DNA of 21,467 bases, from NCBI GenBank assembly GCA_026770615.1, contig MU631890.1, positions 35,763 to 57,229 on the forward strand. The letters are read 5' to 3'. A model generated the notes under the pieces. It worked only from the letters and a program-made list of their open reading frames with translations. It was not told where the DNA came from and searched no databases. Shown in pieces: positions 7,940-15,692 of this stretch. The translations under genes and the position numbers were made by a program. The stretch's first letter is position 1. Every line of letters starts with the position of its first letter. Source of the DNA: Pavlovales sp. CCMP2436. Taxonomy: Eukaryota; Haptophyta; Pavlovophyceae; Pavlovales.

Positions 7940-8178
7940 GCTGAAAGCACCTCTAGAAGCAGAATTAGACGGGGAACACCTTAAGCGAGTGGGCCTGACA
8001 CCTGATTAGTTCAACGGGATCGTCCTCAAAACGGGCTCCGAAGTTGGTGGTTTTGCAGTCAAAAACCACGCCAACTTTGAAGGCCATTTTCTTGGCATTC
8101 CCTTTAAAATCAGGTGTCAGGACAAATAAACAAAATTGTTCCCCGTCAACTTCTGCGTCCATGGAGATCTTCAGAGTT
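7940..8178. mobile_element. Palindromic element, family P, copy 2
   Basis: This is a self-complementary segment: CTGACACCTGATT pairs with AATCAGGTGTCAG, and GTTGGTGGTTTT with AAAACCACGCCAAC around a short loop near 8053-8070. Outer blocks GACGGGGAACA and TGTTCCCCGTC also pair. Blocks shared with 4194-4432 include GACACCTGATT, GGCCATTTTCTTG, GTTCCCCGTCAA and ATCTTCA. The 65-residue minus-strand frame inside simply translates one arm. Confidence 0.65.
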
Positions 8179-8373
8179 GATGGAAACCCAATTATGGACT
8201 CATTCTCGACTCCGGGTCCGCGCCCCGGTACTTACCCTTTTTTTATTTCTTGTAGGGATTCAAGCTGGCGTAATAGTTCTTTTAACGTCACCCGACTTGC
8301 AGCCCGAAGGCGCACAGTGCTGTCCAGATTAATTGGTCGCTTTGCATGGGGGGGGGCGAGTTTTCCGCTTTCC

Positions 8374-8374
<1 letters not shown>

Positions 8375-8413
<39 letters not shown>
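8375..8413. repeat. Poly-T run of about 39 bases
   Basis: This is a pure T run preceded by GGGGGGG and TTTTCC. It could be the A-tail of a retroposed sequence inserted on the minus strand, but I see no recognisable retroelement next to it. Confidence 0.9.
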
Positions 8414-8415
<2 letters not shown>

Positions 8416-8674
8416 GCTTTATTGGGCCCCGTCCAATTGAGACCCTAACTTTCACTGCCAAGCCTCGGAAAAAATGATGGCATTTTCTCCGTGGTTTGAC
8501 GCATGACGTTCACATGGATCGGAAGACACGCGTTATTATTTTTATTTTTTTTAAAGTCAAAAAAATCGTTCAGCTGGTGGAGCCGTGCGTCCGAGTCCGT
8601 GTTCGTGTGCTCGCAGGGGCTACACGCGACTGCCATCAGCTCCGTGTCGCGCATCCCGTCTTCCACGCGCGCGC

Positions 8675-10547
8675 ATGAGGCGCGCCCTCTCGCCACGCAC
8701 GCTTGCCGCGCTTTGCGTGTGCGCCACGGCGTCCGCTTCGCATCAGCAGGGTATCGCTTCCGACGATACCCTGATGATATCGAAGGAGGCGATACCCTGC
8801 TCGCTCACCTCGCTATGGCGGGAGCCGGGCGCAGGAGCGGACGAGCATGCGAGCATGCGAGAGCGGTGGGCCCTCGAGGTGAACGCTGGTTTCAGCTGGG
8901 CGGACATGTTCACGCAATGGCAGAGGGCGCAAGCCGAGCTGGGCGTCTCATCAGCACTGCTACCCGTAGCGGTGCTCCCCAACGGCACGGCGCTGCCGTG
9001 CGCGACACTGGCATCGTATCTTAGTGGCGACACCTCTCATGTGCTTGCGCGCGGTGCAAAGCTGCCTACACACGTGCTCACGTACGCGGCCAGGCTGCAA
9101 GGTAGCAGAGGCGTCGCTTTTGGCGGCATCTACCACCTGCGCTCAGATTGTCACGCACGCCCCATAGTATCGGCGTTGGAGACCTGCCGCGCGGCTATTG
9201 GCGGCGTGCTACTTGTGTATGTGCGGGTGTGGAAGGTGCGTAACGGCGATTCTTCGCACTCTCTTCAGCACCTGCTTTCTGTGCTGACTGCCTCCCCTCC
9301 CCCTTCGCCCATCTATCGATAGTCGGGAAATGACGCCATCTGTACGCACCTAGCAAAAATTCACGACCGCAGCATTCATCTGCTCGACGACTACGATCTA
9401 ACGAGCTCCGAGCTGGTCAGCCACAGAGGAGAGCGGCGAGAGCGAGCGCCGACCATCGTCTTCACAGTTGTCCGCGAGCCGATTGCACGATTAATTTCGG
9501 CGTATGGCGAGGTGCGGCTTACAGTCTAGCGGTGGCGCACTGCGGGCTCCGGCGATTTCGATTTGAAAGATTGCCCGCAAGCAGGGAGCGAAAATTGACC
9601 AACCACCCTGACCCCGACACTGTCCCTAGGTTGCGCTCCGTGCGACGTCTGCTAAACATCGCGACGTCTATGATGGCAATCAACGTTGGCAGCACCTCCA
9701 ACCGCACCTGCAGGGGGGTAGCTGGTACTCTTTTTTCGATTCTATGCAGCAGGCAGACGGGCAGGCAGGCGGCAGGCAGGCAGCAGGCAGGTGGCAGCAG
9801 GCAAAGGCAGCAGCACGCAGCAGCAGGCAGTGGCACGCAGCGGATGGCAGTACGCGGCAGGCAGCAGCGATCGCCAATAGGCTGCGGCAGGCAGCAAAGG
9901 CAGCGGATCGCAGCAGCAGGCAGCAACAAGCAACCGCAAGCAGCGGCAGGAAGCTGCAGGCAGTGGCACGCGCTGGCCTTGCACGACCGTTGGCCACGGT
10001 GGCCGCGAGAGCTTTTCTCTTTGATATGCTCTCGCTACGATTACACCCTTCGGGCGACACGACCGATCTGCATGCCTGGCCGCAGGTCTCCTTCCTGCAC
10101 GCGAGGAGCCAGGCTTCGTGCGATGACAGCACGAAGACCCACAAGTCTATCGCCGCACGCGTGGTGGATGGCCCGCCGCGTGCGTTTGATCTGATCGCGC
10201 GTTCTGATAGGCTAAACGAACTCTGGACTGTGCTTGCCTCGCGTGTGCGCCGGATGCAGCACGAGCGCGTGGACCCACTGGTCTGGCCGGCGTTCGATAT
10301 GACGAGTGGCAAGCACACCCACCTCGACGTGCACCGCAACGCAATGGCCACGCTGCTCAGGACGCACACGCCATCAGCGCGCGCAGTGTGCATGATATTT
10401 TTGCCCGACTTCCTGTGCTTTGGCTTTGCGCTGCCTGCCGCATGCGCCGGGATCGTCGAGGAGTTTGCGCGTGGACACGCGCATCTGAACTCGTCATCGT
10501 CGGTGTCTGCCCTGTGCCCACGGCCAATTGCAGACGCGATTCCTTAA
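8675..10547 (+). CDS. Sulfotransferase-like protein, three exons, with CAG-rich insertion
   Basis: Predicted exons are 8675-9235, 9323-9511 and 9630-10547 (TAA stop), all in phase, giving about 555 residues. The start is chosen because MRRALSPRTLAALCVCATAS reads as a signal peptide; an earlier in-frame ATG at 8585 lacks this. Motifs: VREPIARLIS (R238 to S246) fits the R-(x)7-S 3'-phosphate-binding motif of PAPS-dependent sulfotransferases. VYVRVWK joined across intron 1 to SGNDAI occupies the 5'-phosphosulfate loop position but lacks the usual K-x-G-C/T-T/S form. HAWPQVSFL (from about residue 398) and CMIFLPDFLCFGFALPAAC match the later blocks of Golgi-type carbohydrate sulfotransferase-like proteins (Sulfotransfer_2 type). 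The family transfers sulfate to glycans in the secretory pathway; the substrate here is unknown. About 75 residues rich in Q, A, G and R (about 291-366) interrupt the domain. The 5' loop divergence means activity is uncertain. Confidence 0.65.
8746..8800. repeat. Triple CGATACCCTG motif inside exon 1
   Basis: GCAGGGTATCGC at 8746-8757 and GCGATACCCTGC at 8789-8800 form a perfect 12-bp inverted repeat. A third copy, CGATACCCTG, lies between them at 8764-8773. The same word occurs in the end of a family M repeat at 18571. The motif is translated within the signal-peptide-proximal part of the sulfotransferase-like protein (residues about 25-42). Confidence 0.7.
9236..9322 (+). other. Intron 1 of the sulfotransferase-like gene (87 bp)
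   Basis: The donor is AAG|GTGCGT and the acceptor CGATAG|TCG, preceded by a C/T-rich run (CCTCCCCTCCCCCTTCGCCC). Removing it joins the frames so that VYVRVWK continues as SGNDAI. Without splicing the frame ends at TAG, which is the last three bases of the intron. Confidence 0.6.
9512..9629 (+). other. Intron 2 of the sulfotransferase-like gene (118 bp)
   Basis: The donor is GGCGAG|GTGCGG and the acceptor TCCCTAG|GTTGCG. Splicing turns SAYGE into SAYGEVALRATSAK and leads on to HLQPHLQGGSWYSFFD in exon 3. The unspliced frame stops seven codons earlier in TAG at 9527. Confidence 0.6.
9744..9968 (+). repeat. CAG/GCAG-rich microsatellite expansion in exon 3
   Basis: This is a degenerate run of CAG, GCAG and GGCAG words, such as CAGGCAGGCGGCAGGCAGGC. 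The plus frame is open throughout and reads Q/A/G/R-rich. At least two minus-strand frames are also open, which is typical of low-complexity DNA rather than of a second gene. It lies between the sulfotransferase blocks GGSWYSFFDSM and FLFDMLSLRLHP. Confidence 0.8.
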
Positions 10548-11524
10548 TTGTGGTCTTCTATTTGTTTTTTTGCGATTGACCAGTCCTGGCTTTAATACGC
10601 GCTTATACTATCCGCTAGGGCCATCACTGCTATAATTAAAACTATGGATCCCTTATTTAGCCGCGCCTTGTTTATATACGTATTCAAGCGTCAACAAACT
10701 ACCTTGGAAGTTAATGCGCACCACGACCGTAATATGTGCAAATCTCAGGGGTATTGCAAATCTCTGGCGTCACCGTAGAGCTCTGCGATATAGAGCTCTA
10801 CGATAACCAGCGAGCTTTATTGGCCGCCCGAAGGAAGGCGTCAGGAACACGCGCGCTCGCCGCTCGAGCGGAATAAATAATATAGTGCACTATGTACTGT
10901 ATTTAGATGAGAAGAAGAAGAGAAGACGGAGCCTCCGCCCAGCCTCTTTTCCCCGCGGACATAACGTGGAGTCAAACCCTCGAAACCCCTTTTTTATTCC
11001 CAAAGTCTCGTGGGCCACATGCTGGGGCCCTTACGAGGAGGGACGCGTGGGCGCGCCCCGCGGAACACGCGCGAACCTTCAATAGTGTGATTGTTGAGGG
11101 GCCATCTATCAGAATTATGGATGTTTCCTCTCTGCGATGTAAGACGTGCCCTGCGAATCGATCCTCCCGGGTGACTACCTGTTTCAATCTTTTAGGGTTG
11201 CGCGCAACGTGGCGGCAGAGGATCCTACGGACCGGCAGAGGATCCCACGGACCTGGGGCTGGTGAACTGGTTTTTATTACTATCATAATCATACTATCAT
11301 AATCATTTATTTCTAGGCTGGAAATTGATACGTTGGGCGGTCGCACTGTGTGGGATCACAAAAATCACGGTCGAGTCGAGAGCGCACGCCGAACTGATGA
11401 GAGAAAAAGGACATTGCGGAGCGCAAAACGCCTCGGTACGCAGAAAAAATGGCCGCCGAGATCAGTCAGACTTGGCGGTCTTCTCACGCTTCATGCAGCT
11501 CCAGGTGCTCACATTGTCGCGCAT
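10548..11524. other. Intergenic DNA with small repeats
   Basis: No gene is recognised. It contains a 10-bp-arm hairpin, CGTAGAGCTC / GAGCTCTACG, at about 10770-10799, and an adjacent 20-bp duplication, CGGCAGAGGATCCTACGGAC, at 11213-11252 with one change. There is also a duplicated ACTATCATAATCAT at 11279-11306. No canonical AATAAA lies close behind the sulfotransferase stop; the first (GAATAAATAA) is near 10870. Confidence 0.5.
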
Positions 11525-11693
11525 ACAGGGAATCGCGGGCAATAAGAACGGCGCTTTTTGAGGCTGAGGCTGAGTTTCTTAGCAAATTACATACAAACAA
11601 TTGTTAAATTTTGGTTAAAAATACTATTGAAGAAAAAAAACACGAGGCTCAGTTTCTTAACACGACGAATTCTTATTGCCCGCGATCCCCTGT
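11525..11693. mobile_element. Family M inverted-repeat element (~169 bp, MITE-like)
   Basis: The ends ACAGGGAATCGCGGGCAATA...GAA at 11525-11548 and its complement at 11670-11693 match over 24 bp with one mismatch. Inside, GAGGCTGAGTTTCTTAGC and GAGGCTCAGTTTCTTAAC form a direct repeat. A related half-length copy lies inverted at 18488-18590 and a solo end at 6508-6530. The size, terminal inverted repeats and lack of coding capacity fit a miniature inverted-repeat element. No clear target duplication is visible. Its right end overlaps the last codons of the desaturase exon. Confidence 0.7.
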
Positions 11694-11921
11694 AACAAAG
11701 TCGTAAATCACGCGCGACCACGAGCGGTGCTCGGACAGGGGCTCGTAGAACTCCAAGGCGATTTGGCGCAGCTCGGGAAGTTTTGACCAGGCCACGTAAG
11801 GGAAGTCGTGGTGATCATTGTGGTGGCTCACGTTGAAGCTAAGGAGGTGAAGCGGGCCGTAGTAGGAGTAGGACTTCTGCTCCGGGGTGAAGACGTAGTG
11901 CTCGGCGATGAAGTGGCCTGC
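11673..11921 (-). pseudogene. Orphan C-terminal exon of sphingolipid delta-4 desaturase (DEGS/DES1 family), tail replaced
   Basis: The minus-strand frame contains GHFIAEHYVF, SYSYYGPLHLLSFNV and HHNDHHDFPYVAWSKLPELR, ending SWSRVIYDFV. This is the highly conserved C-terminal part of dihydroceramide (sphingolipid) delta-4 desaturase, including the third histidine box (H-N-D-H-H). The family is an ER membrane di-iron enzyme that introduces the 4,5-double bond of the sphingoid base. A likely splice acceptor (GCGCGCAG) precedes the conserved part at about 11919. Upstream on the minus strand, out to 14.4 kb, I find no exons with the other two histidine boxes or membrane spans. After DFV the normal tail of roughly 20 residues is missing: codons TGDRGQ and TAA come from the right end of the family M element. 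Best read as a gene fragment truncated by that element. A functional gene with a far-off 5' part is less likely. Confidence 0.75.
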
Positions 11922-11939
11922 GCGCGAATTTGTAACAGT

Positions 11940-12600
11940 TTCAAATCGCGTCAAAGAGAGCAGATACGGGGAAGGGGTGGAAAAGGGAGGGGGGGTAGAG
12001 TCGACAGCCTTGGCGCTTGGCCTTTCCCGCCAAGTGCGGCGAGCTTCAATCGCCGTTGCGCTCCCGCCCATGCAATGCTAATTAATAGCAAGTCCATTTA
12101 CTTATATAATGTCGCCGCGATTAATGCGTAGATTTTCCGGCAAATATTTGTGGAACAAGTCTCATACCGCAAACATTCGCAGTACCTACGCTTGTCGTAT
12201 TGGCAGCGTGAGCGTGTCATTCTGCGACCTCAGCACTGCTGTAAGCCCAGTTGTGCTGCCTCATGTCCGCCGGCTGGCCGGTATTTAAAATAAAAATGAT
12301 ATTTTATTGTAAATCGCAGAATAAGTCAAACCAACTATTCTAGTTTTTGTCATCGGGCGTTCAGATATTAACACACTAGTTATTGCCAGCCCACGTAGCC
12401 AGCGCACTGTCCACGCTTTTTGTTGCCACGACACGTCCTCTCCGCAACACGCCTTGCAGTTCGGCTCAAGTACTTCGTTCGGGGCTCATGCGCGACGTGC
12501 ACGCGCCGTTGCAGAAACTAGCTTGGCGACGTGGCACTTGGCAGCGTCTGCCGTGCGCCATCGTGCATGCAGCTAATTATAAAGCCGGCCAACTATATGG
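11940..12600. other. Intergenic DNA, no gene recognised
   Basis: A pyrimidine-rich tract on the minus strand near 11960-12000 could belong to the intron before the desaturase exon. The remainder is mixed sequence with AT-rich patches at 12285-12350. Open frames at 12383-12703 have no recognisable domain and end in the family B repeat. Confidence 0.4.
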
Positions 12601-12605
12601 CGGAC

Positions 12606-12760
12606 AGGGCACACGCACTTACTCCCCCGGAAATAACGTTGGTACCTTTGGGCGCACACCACATACGAAGGCCTTCCCGGCGTCCCCGCAAGCTGCAAAG
12701 TAAAGGCCCAGTCGCCAAACCCCGAGGGCACAATTGGGTAGATGACAAGCGCCCACTAAG
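12606..12760 (+). repeat. Dispersed repeat family B, copy 2
   Basis: This is collinear with 5305-5460. It is followed at about 12768 by GAGTGCTCACGGAAATAAATTA, which resembles GAGTGCTCGCGTAAATAAATAT at 5717 (the start of the stretch before the composite element). The two repeats may therefore have been parts of one longer unit. Confidence 0.7.
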
Positions 12761-12867
12761 AAAAAAATGAGTGCTCACGGAAATAAATTAATAAATAAAT
12801 AAATACAAAAATGGTGTTATACGCGCGTCATTTTGAAAGCCCCTCCCCTAGTTCGTTTGTAGGCCAA

Positions 12868-12985
12868 TTCTGGAATTTTAGGTTGGGTCAACCCCCCACC
12901 GGAAGGAAGTTTAGGTTGGGTGACCCCCCTACCGCTTCATTGCACCGCCGCACGCAGGTTGGGGACCCCCCCTCCAAGCCCGCTT
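12868..12985 (+). repeat. Triplicated AGGTTGGG(T/G)-CCCCCC motif
   Basis: Three copies (AGGTTGGGTCAACCCCCCAC, AGGTTGGGTGACCCCCCTAC, AGGTTGGGGACCCCCCCTCC) are spaced about 36 and 50 bp apart. Each can form a small GGTTGGG/CCCCCC-type fold. The open frame crossing them is repetitive and unlikely to be a gene. Confidence 0.6.
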
Positions 12986-12999
12986 CACTGAAATTACCT

Positions 13000-13655
13000 C
13001 CAGTGTAAATACGTCTGTTTCCTGCCCAGGAGGCGCAGAAGTCGGTGCGTTTAAAAGAAGCTGCAGGGCATGCGGGATCGAGTTCGTTGGGATTCGCGTA
13101 TTTGTTTCTTACATCCTAAGTTAGTAAAGTTGGACAGTATATAAAAAAAACGTAAAAAAAGGAACCGAATTGACGGTCAACATCACTCGACGCCTGCTCA
13201 GCCGCCTGCTGCTCAGTGGCAGTCTACTGCGTGCTCCATAGCGCTGGCAAGGTCTTCGGTGAGCTTGGCGTCAGTGGACTATTCGGTGGGCAAGGCTCAG
13301 CGGTTGTGCGTGCAAGCGCCATGGTGCGTATTAATAGCAAGCGCCGCCGCGCAGTCTAGTCCACTGCACGGCGTGCGAGCGATGCGAGTGCCCACTCATC
13401 ATATTTACTACAATACGACATATCTGCCAGCTGGAGCTTTGTCGAGTTGCTTGCCGCAGGCGAAGAAATTTTTTTGAGCATTTCCCCAGATTTCATCAAC
13501 CTATGTAGAATGGAGGTTGGGACCTTTCCTTTTGGGCGCCTTCCAGGCAGCGGCGCAAATTTGAGGTAATTAAGCTCTCGACCACTCGACTTTGCTGTAT
13601 GAGTAAATAGGGAAATATGGCTAGGTCGCTTAAAACGTAACCGATTTTACTGACT
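13000..13655. other. Intergenic DNA, weak open frames only
   Basis: An inverted repeat, CAGTGGACTA (13272-13281) / TAGTCCACTG (13357-13366), lies inside a GC-rich segment whose 72-residue plus frame has no recognised domain. The AT-rich stretch 13120-13165 carries A-runs. Nothing else was recognised. Confidence 0.4.
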
Positions 13656-13735
13656 GAGTTTTTAAAACTCCCAACGGCTAGACCCCTGAGCCTATTTAAC
13701 CAGCTTTTTGGCCTATTTAATGGGCTACGTTCGGC
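13656..13735 (-). repeat. Family A, partial inverted copy
   Basis: On the minus strand, GCTCAGGGGTCTAGCCGTTG matches the right end of family A at 5096-5118 (CTCAGGGGTCTAGCCGTTAA). Nearby GCCTATTTAA and GCCTATTTAATGGGC resemble its inner CCTATT-type repeats. Only about the last fifth of the element is recognisable. Confidence 0.45.
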
Positions 13736-13901
13736 ACGCTGTAACCGACGCACCACGCGCCAGACACCCAAGGTCACCGCACATTGCCGTGGACGCCACG
13801 ACATGTGGATAGCCAGGATTCAATCAGATTGACGATGCGGCCTTCCAGTGGCCTTTTATGACCTGGCAAATTTTGTGAAGAAAAATTACAAAAATTTCAG
13901 C

Positions 13902-14123
13902 ATGGCAGACGATGACCTTACGTCGCTGCCACTCGAGCTTGAGCTGCTCGCCGAGAGGCCGCTTGACATCAAAGACTCGATGAGCGGTATCACCTGCACC
14001 TCGGCAACGCATGAGGCTATAAGCGAGGGTGTCGCTCGCTCCCCACGCCGCCCAGAGCGCCCACTGACTCGTGCCTATTGGTACCTCCTAAAATTTGCCT
14101 ATTCAATAGGAATATCTTTTTAG
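13902..14123 (+). CDS. Possible small exon, unknown protein
   Basis: An open frame starts MADDDLTSLPLELELLAERP and continues through a Ser/Thr/Glu-rich stretch to PRRPERPLT. There it enters family A repeat sequence at about 14060 and stops at 14123. Base composition is gene-like and the Met follows a plausible acceptor (AAAATTTCAG). The last about 20 codons are repeat-derived, so the true 3' end has probably been replaced or the exon is spliced before it. No domain is recognised. An amphipathic helix is possible at the leucine-rich start. Confidence 0.25.
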   Translation: MADDDLTSLPLELELLAERPLDIKDSMSGITCTSATHEAISEGVARSPRRPERPLTRAYWYLLKFAYSIGISF

Positions 14124-14300
14124 TCAAAATCTGCATTTAATTAGTAATAGTTGGTTCTGATGAGCCAGGGCTTTTTCTTTGCCTCTTGAGACCCTACCCT
14201 CCAAGGCTCAGCTCTAGAGAACGAACTAGTAACAAATGGCGACAGCTTGTACCTTGCCTATTGAATAGGTTTGAAAAGGATCCGTCTCAGGGGTCTAGCA
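14060..14300 (+). repeat. Dispersed repeat family A, copy 2
   Basis: This is collinear with 4853-5125 at roughly four in five identical bases. It contains the inverted pair TTTGCCTATTCAATAGG / CCTATTGAATAGGTTTG, better preserved than in copy 1. It abuts exon-like sequence on both sides. Confidence 0.7.
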
Positions 14301-14309
14301 GCCGAACCC

Positions 14310-14482
14310 GCCGTGAAAAAACCAACGATATCCCGCGACGGGCGGCGATGCAAACGTGGAGACGTGCACCTTCTTCGAGGCGCTCGAGGCACACGGGACA
14401 GACTCGGCGATGCCACACGGCGTGCACACACCCACACCCTCCTCCTCACCTCCCCTCTCTCCCCCCTCCCCCAACAGTTTTA
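14310..14482 (+). other. Possible last exons of an unrecognised plus-strand gene
   Basis: The frame ANVETCTFFEALEAHGTDSA reads like ordinary protein. It is followed by GTGCAC, a long C/T-rich tract (14440-14475) and CCAACAG|TTTTAG, which would be a textbook acceptor followed by a two-codon terminal exon. No domain is recognised and the upstream part runs into family A repeat sequence. The gene would end facing the minus-strand HNH-like gene. Confidence 0.2.
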
Positions 14483-14494
14483 GTTTCGCCAGTC

Positions 14495-14500
14495 TTTATT
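14495..14500 (-). promoter_or_regulatory. AATAAA polyadenylation-type signal
   Basis: AATAAA is read on the minus strand 26 bases beyond the TAA at 14527-14529. This spacing suits the end of the read-through form of the HNH-like gene rather than the form ending at the internal TAG. Confidence 0.5.
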
Positions 14501-14526
14501 TCCTGATTGATCACGCTCGGACACGC

Positions 14527-15376
14527 TTACGCCACGGCGGCGCTGAGCGCGTCCCTGATCAGCTTCTTCTGCTCGCGGGTGCGCTCGAGGGTCGGCGAAG
14601 AGAGGAGGGCGGTCAGCGCGATGCGGCGGGACCAGCTGCTCTGCACCTGGATGAGGCGCACGATCTAGACGACATTGCTGAAGTCGACGGTGGGCTGGCC
14701 GAGCTCGTCCAGCTTGAGGAGAAAGTGGCAGATCTCGTTGTCGAGGCGCTCGAGGGACACGCAGAAGGGCGACGTGGGACTGCCGTTCATCAGGATGCCG
14801 GTATACGCGCATCGGCCGCGCTGCTGGATGAACTTCTTCTGGAGCTCGGAGCAGAGCAGCCCGGTGTAGCCGCCGAAGAGGCCCCTGAACGCCTTGCGGT
14901 ACGCGTTGGTCCAGCCGTTGCGCGTCGCGTCGTGATCCGCAGCCTTGGCGATGTTATCGAAGATGCGCTTGCGGCGCTCGAGGTTGCCGCCGATGACCTC
15001 CTGGACGCGCGCGATGACGTCCTCCTCGTCGTTGAGGCGCTCCGCAGCGAGCTCGAGGGTCGGCCCGGTGAACTCGCGTAGCATCTGCTTGAACATGTCC
15101 GTGGAGGACGTGCGCAGGTTCATCGCGCCGTAGCTCTCGCGCTCCACCACGTTGCAGCGCGCGACAAGCAGCTCCACGTTCTTCTCGCCGTGACTCGGGT
15201 CCTTGTTATCGATGCGGTTGAGCGAGAAGGGCCACTCGCCCTCGCTGTTCCAGGTGAAGCGGATGCCGGAGAGGTCGCAGCGCGGGTAGCCATCGGTGTC
15301 CTTGAGGGCGTTGAGCATCTTCACGACCCATGGCAGATCAGTGACGCCGAGGTACTTGCCGTACCAAGTCCTTGGT
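14527..15376 (-). pseudogene. Double HNH-like zinc-binding nuclease-type protein, one in-frame TAG
   Basis: The minus frame is open from about 15400 (TGA) with no ATG in the conserved part. The likely exon start is a splice acceptor near 15376 (CCAAG|G), followed by TWYGKYLGVTDLPWVVKM. Module 1 (around 15280-15170) has CDLSG...SLNRIDN...EKNVELL. Module 2 (around 14815-14660) has GRCAYTG...SLERLDN...SNVV. This C-x-x-[ST]-G ... S-L-x-R-[IL]-D ... N-V pattern is that of a group of HNH-type proteins common in algae and giant viruses. A TAG at 14665-14667 interrupts module 2, but the same frame continues IVRLIQVQSSWSRR and LSSPTLERTREQKKLIRDAL to TAA at 14527. The continuation completes the expected N-V-x-L-[IV] strand and ends near an AATAAA, so it is real coding sequence. 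It could be a nonsense mutation, a sequencing error, or read-through. 5' exons were not found. Confidence 0.55.
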
Positions 15377-15381
15377 ACGGC
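15358..15381. repeat. 24-bp near-palindrome at the HNH-like exon border
   Basis: GCCGTACCAAG at 15358-15368 and CTTGGTACGGC at 15371-15381 are perfect complements separated by TC. It straddles the inferred splice acceptor of the HNH-like gene, so the pre-mRNA could form a tight hairpin there. Confidence 0.65.
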
Positions 15382-15692
15382 ACAAACCCGCCTCCGCGTT
15401 CACGCTTGAGGCGGGGCCGGTAGGCGGTGGGACGCCCGGGCGTTGGGCACACGCGGGGTGAGCTCGTGTTCGATGGCGCTAGCCCCGTCTGCGGGGTCGC
15501 TCGCGCCCGTCGGCGCGAAGCCTCCATGCTCATCCGGAGGCGTCGGGAGCGAGGCCGCGGACCACACTGCCAGCATATACTTATATAGCTACATGTGTAT
15601 ATATATACATATATAATCGAGCGAAGAGGACCAGCCATAAGGGAGCGCAAGGACGCTGCCACGCATGTGTGGTGCGGTCCCCCCTGGCTCGC
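15382..15692. other. Spacer between HNH-like and OTU-like genes
   Basis: The left half is GC-rich (minus-strand frame PTAYRPRLKRERGGG, no domain recognised) and may hold the intron or 5' exon of the HNH-like gene. The right half has a TA-rich run, TATATATACATATATAATC, at about 15600-15618 that could serve as an AT-rich promoter region of the HNH-like gene or as the 3' region of the OTU-like gene. No AATAAA is seen on the minus strand. Confidence 0.35.

Noticed and set aside
8240..8262. Tiny intron GTACTTACCC...TTGTAG
   Set aside because: Consensus-like ends but only about 35 bp, with no coding sequence on either side.
8044..8448. 134-residue plus frame ending in a phenylalanine run
   Set aside because: It starts in a family P hairpin arm and ends in the poly-T tract.
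9519..10393. Long minus-strand frames opposite the sulfotransferase exon 3 (136 and 237 residues)
   Set aside because: They arise from CTG/CTGC repeats and GC-rich antisense of a supported exon; cysteine/leucine-rich low complexity, no motif.
14480..14812. 110-residue minus frame MRVYRHPDERQSH...
   Set aside because: It is a shifted-frame shadow of the HNH-like coding sequence, whose own frame continues past the TAG and matches the expected module.
14356..15081. 241-residue plus frame over the HNH-like gene
   Set aside because: Antisense of the conserved minus-strand frame; acidic Glu/Leu/Ala composition typical of antisense GC-rich coding DNA.
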